Source: Leptasterias polaris
Lineage: Eukaryota; Echinodermata; Asteroidea; Forcipulatida; Asteriidae
Direction of reading: 5' to 3'
NCBI GenBank assembly: GCA_037783415.1
Contig: JAZGTN010000006.1
Coordinates: 3,782,001 to 3,846,000 of the forward strand
DNA: 64,000 nt
A program made the translations under genes and the position numbers. The notes under the pieces were generated by a model, which ran no database searches, was not told the DNA's origin, and saw only the letters and a list, made by a program, of their open reading frames with translations. Shown here in pieces: positions 10,001 to 19,948 of the stretch (position 1 is the stretch's first letter; each line of letters begins with the position of its first letter).

Positions 10001-12224
10001 TGAAGTTAAAACAAAATGTAGGACGAGGTCACTAGAAGAGGTCATCTTATTTTGGGCGAGTATTGGCCTACATCGGCAAATTTAAGCTGATTATTTTTTC
10101 AACAATGTTTGAACTTCTTGTTGGGCTTAAGTAGTTGATGAAACTGAAAGTAACACAACTCAGAGAGTGCTGTATACGGCTACGCACGCTCGATGGAATT
10201 GGAAAATTCAAGCCGGGAGTTGCAATTCAGCCGCATGCTCTAGTCTAGTATTGTTTCACCAGTGTAATGTTTTTTGTCAAAAACATGCACTGATGCAGCA
10301 TTTGAGCAAGTGTTTCTTACGGAAAGGCAAACAAAATGTCGTTGCCAGAAATTGCAGGGTGTAGATTTGAAAGGTATTTTTCCAATTGTCTTGTGAAGTA
10401 AGGCCTAATAATATTAATATATAATAACAAAATAATAATAATAATAATAACACAAAGTTCAACAATTCATTACTAAGTTTAATCTCGTACATGTATATAA
10501 TATTAAAATAAATAAATTTGTATTTATTTGTTAATGTTATTTAAATACGCTTGTTAAAAAAACATGTTTCCATCTGACTGCTTCTGTTGTGTTGCATACA
10601 ATGTGCAGGTTTTTTGTACCACGTGGCACTACCTTGTTTTATTTGGTAATACCTGTTTTCGTTTGTTGTGTTAATGTTGTCATTTTTACATGATTTAACA
10701 TCAGGCCATTAATTATTTGTTTGCATAAAAAGCGGATATAAACACCCAGCTGGCAACAGCAATCTCTCTCATACAAACATTGGTTTAATGTCAATGATTA
10801 TAAATCCTACAAATCAAGAAATTATGATTCAGTAACTAGACGACAATACTTATTTTAGTCATTGTGAAATCAGAGGTTAGTTTGGTAGGATTGGAACCCA
10901 CAACCTTGCAGTTGCAAGTCCTGCAGTCTAACCATTTTACCACGGTGACACTCGGTGCATTTAGGTGTTGGTCATTGTGTTATTGCATGCACTTGTTCCA
11001 CCAGAATGTCACTTTGGGACTGGGGTAAAGTTGATCACGTCAACTCCCCTAGGACTGCATCATGTACAAAGTATGCAGCTTATCATGAATTATAATTATA
11101 TGCAATGGTTATTCTTTGTATGAATATAAAATTGGGTTGGATTCTTAGAAAATTAGGGATAAAGTACACTACAGGTTTGGATGGTAATTATCAATAGAAG
11201 TTCAGTTAATATGTCTCGATCAGAATTTTCACTGAATGTTCAACATTGAAAAAAAAGTGTTAAAAAACTGCAGAATTTTAACTATGGTTCGTCGGAACCC
11301 TTCGATCTATGACCATCGGGAGGATCGAGGGTAATGATTATTGCAACTAACCAGTACCTAGTTGCAATAATTGTAAACATTACCTGAAATTGCATGTGAA
11401 GACCTCTCAAAAATCACTATTGCTTATTGTTATGACTGCAATCAAAATTAAACATTAATGACCATAAATTCCAGCGATTAAAAACAATATTTTCAGGATA
11501 GTGTGTTTATTGAACACTAGCGTGTAAAAAATGAATTTTCTTTGGGTGCATTATGCCTTTTAATTGAAATAGTTACAGGTGTTTACAGCTGGGTGTTTAT
11601 TGATTGAAAAAGAAAGAAGAATGGAAACAATATCAAGACTTGTTTTTTCTTCACATTGATTTTGTTTATCTTTGTTAAAAAATTTCTCAAAATGGCGTAA
11701 CCTCAACCTCATTGTTCTACAAGACTTTCTGACTTTAGATAAATGCTTTATTCAATTCCTTTTGTTTAAAGGTTGGGTCATAGATAGGTAAATTAATGAC
11801 CATAAAATCTTACTTGGTGAGAAGCACTGCAGCTGATGATAGTATAAATTATTTTGGGAAAGCTTTCCCTTGAAAGTAAAATAGTTTGGATAATCTTTTC
11901 ACCCAAAAACATTTGAATCTGAGAAACTATTCATGCTGTTTGTACCCTCTGTCACTTCGCTAAACGCGTATGGATTCAATGTTCCTGTGAAAATACTGTG
12001 ACAGTTTTGTTGCTGTACTTTTTCAGCAATTAGGCACTGTTCTTTCACATGTGACTTTTTAATTGTATCTTTCTTTATAATTTTGCCTATATATAAGTCG
12101 GCATTATGTTGACAAAAACCAATCTACGACCCTACCTTTAAACTCGATCAGATCACAACCGTTACGGCAAAATACACACCTTTTGCCAAATTCTATTGAT
12201 TATGATTTTGATTTTGTTTTTCAG
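10001..12224 (+). other. upstream non-coding DNA, probably 5' UTR intron of the zinc-finger gene
   Basis: The interval ends in a polypyrimidine tract and TTTTTCAG (AG at 12223-12224), a good acceptor, so at least its distal part should be intron. No upstream exon could be fixed. AAT trinucleotide repeats lie at about 10433-10451. A tRNA-like repeat is at 10865-10945. Otherwise unique AT-rich sequence. Confidence 0.4.
10865..10945 (-). mobile_element. tRNA-like sequence (SINE head or tRNA pseudogene)
   Basis: On the minus strand it reads TAAAATGGTTAGACTGCAGG, a box-A-like D arm, and then GTGGGTTCCAATCCTAC, a T arm with five base pairs (one G-T) and the 7-nt loop TTCCAAT. The acceptor side ends in CAAACTAAC rather than a clean 7-bp pairing, so a working tRNA gene is unlikely. 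A tRNA-derived SINE head is the better reading. Confidence 0.5.
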
Positions 12225-12273
12225 ATGAGTGTACATGACTGCTCATTCTGTGTGCTAACTATCCCGTGTCACA
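12225..12273 (+). other. 5' UTR part of zinc-finger gene exon
   Basis: It begins right after the acceptor TTTTTCAG. An in-frame TAA at 12256-12258 closes the frame upstream of the ATG at 12274, which therefore should be the start codon. An out-of-frame ATG at the very first base of the exon (12225) opens a different frame that runs past the true start. If used, it would act as an overlapping upstream ORF that lowers translation. Confidence 0.6.
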
Positions 12274-12443
12274 ATGTCGACCTTTCCAAGGTTCAAGTGC
12301 AGCTTTCCGAACTGCTCATTTACAGCCAAGCGTTTAGCGCTGCTGAAAAATCACATCAGAAACCACAGCGAGGACAAACCATTTAAATGTCGCTACTGCA
12401 GCTACAGTTCACAGTCACGCAGTAACTGTAAAGTGCACGAACA
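12274..12443 (+). CDS. Ikaros-like C2H2 zinc-finger protein, coding exon 1 (residues 1-56 + 2 nt)
   Basis: The start ATG has A at -3. The exon encodes finger 1 (C9, C14, H27, H31, spacing C-x4-C-x12-H-x3-H), the linker SEDKPFK (a variant of the TGEKP linker of DNA-binding finger arrays), and finger 2 as far as H55 (C39, C42, H55). The donor is GAACA|GTATGT, phase 2. If the intron were not removed, finger 2 would lose its last histidine and the frame would stop shortly afterwards. Joining to exon 2 restores H60. Fingers 1-4 together form the presumed DNA-binding block of a nuclear transcription factor. Confidence 0.85.
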
Positions 12444-12483
12444 GTATGTATTTTTGTGTTATACTTTAAAGGTTACATGGTAA

Positions 12484-12689
12484 TGACCTCTTGCATCGTC
12501 ACATGCTGCTACCGTCTGCCGTCTGCCGCGCTCACCATTTTGGGAGTCAAATTGCGCCTCAAAGTTATGGTAAGCGTATAAAACGCCACAGTGCCTAAAT
12601 GCGCACTACACTGTATAGCACATGGGGATATTGACTTCCAAAATGGTGCAACACAGATTATCATGTGATGATGTCGACTGTATTAACCC
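12484..12689. mobile_element. foldback element (family F) in intron 1
   Basis: The left arm TGACCTCTTGCATCG, followed by CACCATTTTGGGAGTCAA, is mirrored by TTGACTTCCAAAATGGTG near 12631-12648 and by a decayed right end at about 12689. The same ends occur in the copy at 18350-18549. A related half copy lies further along (12815-12840, GACACCCAAAATGG). Non-coding. Confidence 0.55.
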
Positions 12690-13095
12690 GACGTCATAAC
12701 AGGATAATTCTTACTTATGGCATTTTGGAGAGTCCCCGTATGTTACTGTGGTTTTTGCATTGTAGACGAGTAGACGACGCACGTGCAGTTGGATGCGTAC
12801 CTCATCTTTATGTGCATTTTGACACCCAAAATGGTAGACCATGTGAATACAGTTAGCTGTGTGTGACTTAAGTGCAAGTAGGCAAGACCTTGATATAAAT
12901 GTGGTGAAATTTTGTGAAATTTTTGAACTTTAGTTCCTTTTTAATAGAGTACCATTACAATACTTACATGTACTTCTTTGTTATTTACAACCAGTCGTGA
13001 TAAGTTCACAATCAAAGCACTGCCAGGTTTGCTCTTTATGTGGGTGGTACAAGGTTTGTTGTGAGAAAGTTTTTAACTGCAGCTATGCATAGTGG

Positions 13096-13320
13096 AAAGA
13101 GTTAATAAGGGTAGGCTGGCAGTAACACCATGTAATGTATCTCGTTTGAGTAGCAGGTAGGCTGGCAGTAACACCATGTAATGTATCTTGTTTGAGTAGC
13201 AGGTAGGCTGGCAGTAACACCATGTAATGTATCTCGTTTGAGTAGCAGTGGCTCTGAGAAAAGCCAGTTTCAACTTGACGCTTCTACCAGTATACTCTGG
13301 TTGTCTTCTTGGGTAATTTG
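13096..13320. repeat. Penelope-like repeat copy with internal 46-bp x 3 tandem
   Basis: Three near-identical 46-bp units (about 13108-13245, starting GTAGGCTGGCAGTAACACC) lead into CAACTTGACGCTTCTACC and then AGTATACTCTGGTTGTCTTC at 13271-13308. This last part is the same dyad seen at 18061-18095, 60447-60479 and 60511-60545. The minus strand reads in the order GAAGAC, stem, loop, stem, GAAGCGTCAAG. The repeat ends less than 50 bp before the exon-2 acceptor. Confidence 0.7.
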
Positions 13321-13358
13321 GATCTCATTTATCTCTACCATTATTGTTTTGTCGACAG

Positions 13359-13446
13359 GCGTATGCATACATTTCAGAGGCCTCACAAGTGCCAATACTG
13401 TTCTTATTGCTGTGTTCAGAGTAGTACACTTCGACAGCATGTTCAG
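13359..13446 (+). CDS. Ikaros-like zinc-finger protein, coding exon 2 (residues 57-86)
   Basis: The acceptor is TTTTGTCGACAG|GC (AG at 13357-13358) and the donor CATGTTCAG|GTAAGG, phase 0. Its first base completes Q57, and R58-M59-H60 supplies the last ligand of finger 2 (C39-x2-C-x12-H-x4-H60). It then encodes most of finger 3 (C68, C71, H84), whose fourth ligand H89 comes from exon 3. That both introns interrupt a finger, and that both fingers are restored by exactly these splice sites, is strong internal evidence for the model. Confidence 0.85.
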
Positions 13447-13570
13447 GTAAGGTTATATTTTCATGCAAATAGCATGAGGTACATTGTCTGTCTTAAGTAA
13501 TACACCAATGACCTGCAAAGCAATTTGAGAACCTCGAAAGTCAGAATAATTTGTAGAATGGGTTTTTGAA

Positions 13571-13945
13571 TGGTGTTGTGGCCGAGCGATCAAGTGCACT
13601 GGACTCAAGCAAGCTTTGGTGTTTCTGATCAGCAGAGTGTGTGTTCAAGTCCCGGTCTTTACACTTAAAAGCAAGACGCTTGACCATTATTGCTTCATTG
13701 TTGGGATGGACGTAAAGCCCTTGGTCCTGTGTTTTGTGTATTGCGCCAAAAAAAAAAAAACCAGTACACTTATTGTTAAGAGAAAGGGTTCGCAGATTGT
13801 GCCACAGCACCTTGTAAACCATAACATGGTGCTATGTAAAAAAAAATGGGTCTTCTATTTTGAACATAGCTCTGCATACCTTGTAGAACAAATAATGAGC
13901 ACTCCAAGACACCCTTGGATGTAATAAAGCGCTATATAAGAACTG
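13571..13945 (+). mobile_element. tRNA-derived SINE in intron 2
   Basis: The head has box A TGGCCGAGCGATC, as in tRNA-Leu/Ser, and box B GTGTTCAAGTCCC (about 13651). The body includes a poly-A stretch (13748-13759). The 3' end is TAATAAAGCGCTATATAAG, an ending shared by several retroelement tails in this window. Same orientation as the gene. Reading frames across it are spurious. Confidence 0.75.
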
Positions 13946-14228
13946 TGCTTGTGTGGTATATCGGGCAATGCGTTCACAGAATGCATTCGTCACACAGGCT
14001 TAAATGCATTTTTATGCAGACTGTGGCGACTAACCTGGATGTTGACAGTTTTGTTATTTCATTTTTCTTCATTCTCAATCATCAGGGAGTTTTACTACTG
14101 GAATATTTCATGTATCATCAACATTTTAAAGCATGTTGATGCAACATCCGGTCTAGAATCTAGAATGTTATCCTTTTTGTTTCTGTACTGCACTCCAACT
14201 CTTATAAAGTGCTGGCAGAGTGGCCAAA

Positions 14229-14396
14229 TAGACCTTATGTGTTTACATCATCAAGCCACCATCTTAGAGGGTAAACTTATGATGACACAATGGAAAACAC
14301 ACAGGTTTGAGCGCACAGAATTGGCCAATCAACAATCTCTATTCGACTACCAGGTGAAGGCCCCCTACTCAAATGACGCCACGTGCGCAAGGTCTT
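14229..14396 (-). mobile_element. MITE family A, copy 2, in intron 2
   Basis: TAGACCTTATGTGTTTACATCATC at the left and a right end with CAAATGACGCCACGTGCGCAAGGTCT match, in reverse orientation, the 171-bp element at 5983-6153 over its whole length. The shared order is CTCTAAGATGGYGGC, TTTCCATTG, TTGGCCA, TTTGAGTAGGG. The CRE palindromes of copy 1 are decayed here. Confidence 0.7.
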
Positions 14397-14419
14397 TTAC
14401 CCAGCAGGCAAGTTTCGGG

Positions 14420-14512
14420 GAAAGTCATGTTTGTATTCCCAAAATGGCAGAGCGTAAGAAGACAGTAGCGGCGTGTGACGTAATTTGTGCAAGGGGTCAA
14501 TCTAGGACTTTT
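14420..14512. mobile_element. foldback family F fragment
   Basis: CCCAAAATGGCAGAG, then ACAGTAGCGGCGTGTGACG and TGTGCAAGGGGTCAA, match the right half of the element at 18350-18549 (AAATGGCG, CAGACAGTAACCG, GGTGCAAGAGGTCAA). The left half is absent. Confidence 0.5.
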
Positions 14513-14702
14513 ATAGGTAATTTATAAAGTGATTGCACTCATTTTGGGGGTTTATTTTCTATCCTCAATTATGTATCATTCTCCAATGAAGAGGCATAAA
14601 TCCCCACTGCAATTCAAAGGAAGCACTCAACTCATTAAAAGTTAGTTCTAGTTTGAGAGATAAAGAACATAAATCTGTCTTCTGTTTGTTTTGTATTTGA
14701 AG

Positions 14703-16136
14703 ATAAAGCACAAAGAACGCTGCCAGTACCGTTGTTTCAAGTGCCTTAACTTCCAGTGCCAACGAGAGGGGCAACTCAACTTTCACCTCCTGAAAATCCA
14801 CCAGATATCTGAGGTGGCGGACATTGCCCCATACCTGAATCCAAACTACATTCCAGCAGGTATGTTCTCAGTAGGTAGTGCACCTGTCTGCAGTGAGTAC
14901 CAAACTGGTCCAGTAGATAACATGACGTACAGTCTCGGCAAATTGCAACAACAGCCTGTTCAACACCTGTCCTGCCAAAACACAATGAATGCACCAGCTC
15001 CATCACAACCAGCTACTCAATATAAACCGATGAAATCTAAACACAATGAGTTTACCCTTAACACCATCCCTACTGCCACCCTGATGATGCAGAGACCCTC
15101 TCAGTCTCTTGCATCACAAGGAGTAGCAAGCTCACCTTCCGTTTGGACGTCAAATGTGAATGCCAGAAGACCCTACGTACGGCAAGGGAAGAAAGCGATT
15201 AGACAAGCTAGCCAGAATGACCTCTCAGAACACAGTCTTTTGGCAGGTACCTCCATAATCAAATCTCTAGATGATTCTTCTGAGGTAATTGAAATTGAAA
15301 ATGACGACGACGTCGTGAGCTTGACCGAGGAAGGGAAGCAGAATTGTCCACAGCTACAGCAAGCTGAAGGTCATATCTTTATGTGTAACCAATGCCTTGT
15401 GACATTTACAAATGAGGACAGTTTTATGAACCACATGGTAGCCAATCACCCTGACACTGCCATCTTAGATCATATTGAGACCTGTGAGGAGAACTTACAA
15501 TCGCTAGAAGAAAGCCCTCACCAGGACAACATCACAAGTTCGAGCAGTGTAGCTTACACTTTCTCAACGAACCAATCTTCCTTGATGGATACAGCTCCTG
15601 TGCCTGTGGCAATCTCGCAGAATGACTTTACAGCACCTGTACCAGTGAAACAGGAACAAGAAGTGCAACTTTCCTCGCCAGTTCTACAGGAGAGTTGGCT
15701 TCCAGTCTCGGATAGAGATCATAGGGCTGGTGATGTGGTATCTCAAAGGCTCGGCTCAGATTCCACAACAGAAAGTGCGTTTTCCAACAGTGCTGCGAGT
15801 CAGATTCATGGCAGACCAGCAAGCCATGATGGCAGTGTGGGGCAATCTGCAAGAGAGGACACACCCTTGTTTGACATGCCGTCACCCACCACAACAAACA
15901 GTAATATTGCGACCACATCAACTCAGACAATTCCATTATCCGTAAATAGGGGTGGTACCACAACAAATCAGTCCAGATATTGCTGTGCCCATTGTAACAT
16001 TACCTTTCCTGATAATGTGCTTTTTACCATACATCGTGGAGCTCATGGCTTTCATTCTCCATTTGAGTGTAATTTCTGTGGGAAGGATTGTGGTAACAAG
16101 TATGAATTTGCCTCACACTTGCATAATTGTTCTTAA
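14703..16136 (+). CDS. Ikaros-like C2H2 zinc-finger protein, terminal exon (residues 87-563)
   Basis: The acceptor is TTTGTATTTGAAG|ATA, phase 0. The exon finishes finger 3 (H89). Finger 4 (C97, C100, H114, H119) has an unusual x13 spacing. A long Ser/Gln/Thr-rich, probably disordered region follows. Within it, residues about 280-294 (SEVIEIENDDDVVSL) look like a SUMO-interacting motif, a hydrophobic strand next to acid. Finger 5 is at C314, C317, H330, H335. VKQE around K402 fits the sumoylation consensus. The last 50 residues are a finger pair: C514, C517, H530, H534, then C542, C545, H558 and C562 or H560. The core TIHRGAHGFHSPFECNFCG, followed by KYEFASH, closely matches the C-terminal dimerisation fingers of Ikaros (IKZF) and Hunchback proteins. 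The full protein is 563 residues with 4+1+2 fingers. It is therefore a nuclear DNA-binding regulator that likely dimerises. The assignment to Ikaros rather than Hunchback is my inference. Confidence 0.9.
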   Translation: MKHKERCQYRCFKCLNFQCQREGQLNFHLLKIHQISEVADIAPYLNPNYIPAGMFSVGSAPVCSEYQTGPVDNMTYSLGKLQQQPVQHLSCQNTMNAPAPSQPATQYKPMKSKHNEFTLNTIPTATLMMQRPSQSLASQGVASSPSVWTSNVNARRPYVRQGKKAIRQASQNDLSEHSLLAGTSIIKSLDDSSEVIEIENDDDVVSLTEEGKQNCPQLQQAEGHIFMCNQCLVTFTNEDSFMNHMVANHPDTAILDHIETCEENLQSLEESPHQDNITSSSSVAYTFSTNQSSLMDTAPVPVAISQNDFTAPVPVKQEQEVQLSSPVLQESWLPVSDRDHRAGDVVSQRLGSDSTTESAFSNSAASQIHGRPASHDGSVGQSAREDTPLFDMPSPTTTNSNIATTSTQTIPLSVNRGGTTTNQSRYCCAHCNITFPDNVLFTIHRGAHGFHSPFECNFCGKDCGNKYEFASHLHNCS

Positions 16137-16257
16137 AAGTTAAGATAAATGCAGATTGGTTTTTTTAAACAATCTGTTCCTTTTTAGATGAGCTTTTGCC
16201 ACAGTTGCCATAGATAAAACATATCAAATTTATAAATGTATGTTTCATGTGTATAAA
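16137..16257 (+). other. start of 3' UTR of the zinc-finger gene
   Basis: Sequence directly after the TAA stop. There is no AATAAA before the transposon terminus at 16258, so the 3' UTR either uses a variant signal or runs into the inserted element. Confidence 0.35.
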
Positions 16258-17600
16258 GCCCTTTTCACACGATCCCCCCCAAAAACCTAGATTCCTTGTG
16301 ACAAATTTTACTAGCGGGGATTGATTACTTCAAAATTCACGCTTCAGCGCTTTCACAAGCTTTCACACGACACCAGGTAATGAATTGACCAACGTTCCAT
16401 GCGACCAGAGTACAAATATAGCTGGTTACCACTGAACTATCGAGTTTTCGTTCTTAATCATGACTAGTACCAGTGAAATGATGACGTATCCTGTGTCATG
16501 CCAGCCATAGTCGCGCGCATTACGTAAACGTAAACATTCGCAAATAATGGCTGATGTGGATACTGTAGACGTGATCGGCGAATCTATTCTTTCTGCACTT
16601 CCGGAAAAGGCAAAGAAACGGCCGGCAAATAGTAATTTTTTTTATTTTTTTTTATGAGATATCGCCTAACTCACAAGGCCACGGACGGCCACTCAAGGTG
16701 AGGGCTACACATAACTGATTTGGGCTATCAACCCAAATCAATTGACACCAGGGGCACGTTGCCTCCTACTCCTGGGGCTGAAACAGGGTTACCCCCTTCA
16801 CAGTCCTTAAGGATGTAGGCATGGGTATCATCCACTAGGAGCCTGTCTGGTAGAGCAGAATGCACTACCTTCCCAACTTTTTCGAAGCAATTATGGTTAA
16901 GTGCCTTGCTCAAGGGCACAAGTGTCATGACCGGGCATCGAACCCACACTCTGCTGCTGAAAACACCAGAGCTTAGGTCCGGCGACCCAGACCGCCCGGC
17001 CACGACACGCCACAGTAATAAGAAGAATGATAATCCAGCTCAGAAAAGGTCAAAGAAAAGTAAGAAATCTTGGACCTTTCATGAGACCATAATGTTAATC
17101 AAAGTAATGGAAAAGGAATCCACCAAGGGCAAGCTTCCTTTTATGCATTATTTGACGTTTTTTCTTTTGATTTCCACGATGAACGAAGACAAGTAAATGC
17201 ACCAAGAACAGGCACAAGATCGCATCGCTGTCAGCCATTTTGATAGTGCATACACAGTACATACACGTACACACAGCACGCGAACGCCCGGTCGGTCGGC
17301 CTCGTAATGTTCAAAAGGTCATGCATGTAGGTCTTCGCAAGGAAAGCCTGCCAATAAACAACGGATCGTTTCACACGAGGGAGTGCACAAGGTTCCTTCG
17401 AAAAAATTCCGCTAGCGTAAGTTTTTGTCATAGGTTGGTACCTACTACAAAATTTCACAATGTTTGAGAAAATTTCGCAAGGAATGTAGAACATGTAAAA
17501 AACTGTTGTCCTTTCACACGAAGCTCATTTTGTAATATTTTACAAACATTGAGCAAATTTCGCCAGGAATGTTGGTTTTTTTACGTCGTGTGAAAAGGGC
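16258..17600. mobile_element. 1.34-kb TIR element (GCCCTTTTCACACGA ends)
   Basis: A perfect 15-bp terminal inverted repeat lies at 16258-16272 and 17586-17600. Related subterminal motifs TTTCACACGA occur near 16371, 17369 and 17511. It shares the terminus with the element at 1431-2241. No transposase is recognisable, although the region is large enough to hold one. A SINE is inserted inside (16632-17015). It lies just after the zinc-finger stop codon and may be transcribed as part of that 3' UTR. Confidence 0.75.
16632..17015 (-). mobile_element. tRNA-derived SINE nested in the TIR element
   Basis: Read on the minus strand, the head contains a box A (TGGCCGGGCGG, about 17003-16993) and box B GGGTTCGATGCCC (about 16945-16933). 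The body includes TTGAGCAAGGCACTTAACC, and an A-rich tail appears on the plus strand as the T-run at 16634-16652. Its complete head and tail suggest it inserted after the host element. Confidence 0.75.
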
Positions 17601-17985
17601 ATTAGGATATTTTTTTAAGGTAAAGTTAGATATTGTAGCCATGTTTTATACAATTTTAATTTATTTAGAAAAAGGACTGAGCAATAGCCTACCAACCCAG
17701 CAAGAAAAGAGTCTGTGAGTTACACAGTATCAAAAGTTATGATACAGGATTGGGGAGGGTTTTTTTATTGGGGGAGTAAGACATTTTCAGTCCTGTAGTT
17801 TACAGCCAACCAATTTGGCCCCATTTTAGTGACAGCAACAGAAAAAACAGTTGATGTTTTATTAGGGTTTTTGTTGTTGCTCACACGCATGTTTAATACG
17901 ATTGTGGCAATTGAAACAAGCTTTGGTGATTTGTTAAGTCTTCCAATGTTATTTGCTCAACTTTGAAATTGTTTCAGATGGAAAT
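17601..17985. other. non-coding, nothing recognised
   Basis: AT-rich with no open frame or repeat signature. Confidence 0.5.
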
Positions 17986-17986
17986 C

Positions 17987-18125
17987 AGGTGAGGTTTGCG
18001 GTAGCACCATGTGTGAATCTCCTTTGAGTAGTGTTGGTTCTTAAAAGAATCGGTGGTTGACAACTCAACTCAGTATGCTCTGATCATCTTCAGGAGAATG
18101 CTGGACTCTGTTGCTAGATGCTTCT
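17987..18125. repeat. Penelope-like terminal repeat copy
   Basis: GAGGTTTGCGGTAGCACCATG is followed by TTCTTAAAAGAATCGG, a hairpin, and then TCAGTATGCTCTGATCATCTTCAGGAG (18070-18096). It is collinear with the copies at 13.1-13.3, 60.3-60.6 and 61.9-62.1 kb. This order of motifs is like the terminal repeats of Penelope-like retroelements. No reverse transcriptase is present. Confidence 0.55.
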
Positions 18126-18349
18126 TAAGTACTGCCTTAGAGATAAACTGGTATATATCTCTAGAGGGTTGCTACTGGTATGGACTTTATAATCAGTGAG
18201 CTTTAAGATTGAAGCTAATCATATTTTCTTTTGATACTTGTTATTTATGTACCATGTGTATATAACACTGGCAGTTATTTTATTACGTTAATCATTCAAC
18301 TGTCACTTTCAGTTTCAAGCTGATTGTCTGGATGATTGTAGAGACTCTG

Positions 18350-18549
18350 TTGACCACCTGACGTCATCATCACAATAATTTTGGTTGCGCCATTTTGGGA
18401 CTCGTCACCTTGTGTGTTATGGATTGGTGTGTGCATTTTAGGCATCACAGCTTTTACACGCTTACCATACTTTTTCGTGTGTAAATTGACTCCCGAAATG
18501 GCGAGTGTGGCAGACAGTAACCGTGTTTGACATTGGTGCAAGAGGTCAA
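18350..18549. mobile_element. 200-bp foldback element (family F)
   Basis: TTGACCACCTGACGTCATC at the left is imperfectly mirrored by GACATTGGTGCAAGAGGTCAA at the right. The inner arms GCGCCATTTTGGGACTC and GACTCCCGAAATGGCGAG are a much better inverted match. It carries a CRE-like TGACGTCA (about 18359) and two ATGGCG-type motifs. Confidence 0.6.
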
Positions 18550-19717
18550 TATGATAAGTTGCATCCGCGACACATTTCGGTGCATCAGGTCACTAAATTG
18601 TTCTTAAACCATAATGATAACTGTGGTCACCTGTGGCAATTGTAACGCATGTGACCATGGAATTCAAACATAAGAAGATTGTGGATAGAATAGCTTACCC
18701 CATCTGTGTCGAGTCCCCTGTGTGCATTTTTAATAATGCATACTGATTCACTGCCATGACCGATACCAAAAATGCACCTGACCATTATTTGCCCTACCAC
18801 CCTCACTTTGGTTTATTGAAATGTGATAAACACAAGACGGGTGCCCTGTGATAAAAGGTTTATTGCATGAAGTAAATGTTGATAATAGAAATGTAGTTAT
18901 TTGTTGGTAGGGAAAAAGGGTTGTTTTTATTTATGGTCTTTCTTGTGTTGTTATTAACCAGATAAATAATTGCTTTTAACTCTGTGTCCCGTTCATAAAT
19001 ATCCTTTGTGAAACAATTTATTCTCCCGAAACGTTTCTGTAAAAATGTAATAGATGTTCTCAAACCGAAGACTGAGGCACAACGATGACCCACTGCATCA
19101 GATCATTAAGTGTACATCATCAAAGAAAAGAATTGTTTAAATGTTGCACCCAGAGTAAAACCATGACTATATGCCAATCTCCAACAATTTTTTTAATACC
19201 AAATGTAGCAATTCTTTCTTTCAATTAATAAACCACAAATGAAACTGACTTGGTATGCCTGCATATAAATTAATTAATTTGGGGTGAACAAAGAAAATTT
19301 AACTTGCCAACTCCATATTTTTGTGCCAGTGCTCTTTCAACTGACTGGAGATTTCTAGTGTCTATGTTGGTGGTCTCTCTATTTTTGTCATGTCAATTTG
19401 TTTGGTTTGGGGGGTGGGGGGTGGCAGTCAAAAGTGATACAACCATATGCTACCATAGTCAGGTATCACTACTGACATATGACACAACATGGAAAGCTGC
19501 ACAAAGGAGATGCAACGGTTTCAATTTAAATATAGAGTAATAAATCACAAGGGAAACTGGCTGGGAAGCCTACATATAGATCAACGTAAGTCGATATTCT
19601 GCTTTTCCTCAATGATTCTGAAAGACCTGTTCAAAACATTGTCTGACAGGCCGTATCCAAATTTGAGGCTACCGCTATGGCTACTACTGTTGGTAAGGGT
19701 GTGGCTAAAGGACGTCT
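18550..19717. other. non-coding, nothing recognised
   Basis: AT-rich. There is no coding signal. A GGGGGGTGGGGGGT run is near 19410. Confidence 0.5.
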
Positions 19718-19719
19718 TA

Positions 19720-19945
19720 TAGATAGGTTGCAGTATGACGTGAGTCGGCCATCTTTACGGGCAATTTGGAACACACAGTCATGCATTATGCGTGAGAACA
19801 GCGTGCAGCACGCGCACATTTCACCAAACTCATTGCATGATTGGTTAGTGAATGACGCGGCTGCGTTAATAATTTGAGCGCTTGACGCGCCTGCAAGCCA
19901 AAATGCGATTTGCCCGTAAAGATGGCGTCTACTGGGAACTATCTA
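19720..19945. mobile_element. 226-bp TIR element with TA target duplication
   Basis: TAGATAG and CTATCTA form the ends, flanked by TA on both sides (19718-19719 and 19946-19947). Further in, GGCCATCTTTACGGGCAA (19748-19765) is mirrored by TTGCCCGTAAAGATGGC near 19909-19925. TA duplication and size fit a Tc1/mariner-type MITE. It carries the AAGATGGCG motif in both arms. Confidence 0.75.
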
Positions 19946-19948
19946 TAC

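Noticed and set aside
10865..10945. Functional tRNA gene
   Set aside because: The T arm is good but the acceptor stem does not pair cleanly, so it is treated as SINE or pseudogene.
13949..14527. 192-codon plus-strand frame in intron 2
   Set aside because: It reads through a family A MITE and a family F fragment, lies between two well-supported exons and has no domain.
16728..17003. 91-codon minus-strand frame
   Set aside because: It lies within the SINE at 16632-17015, including its tRNA-like head.
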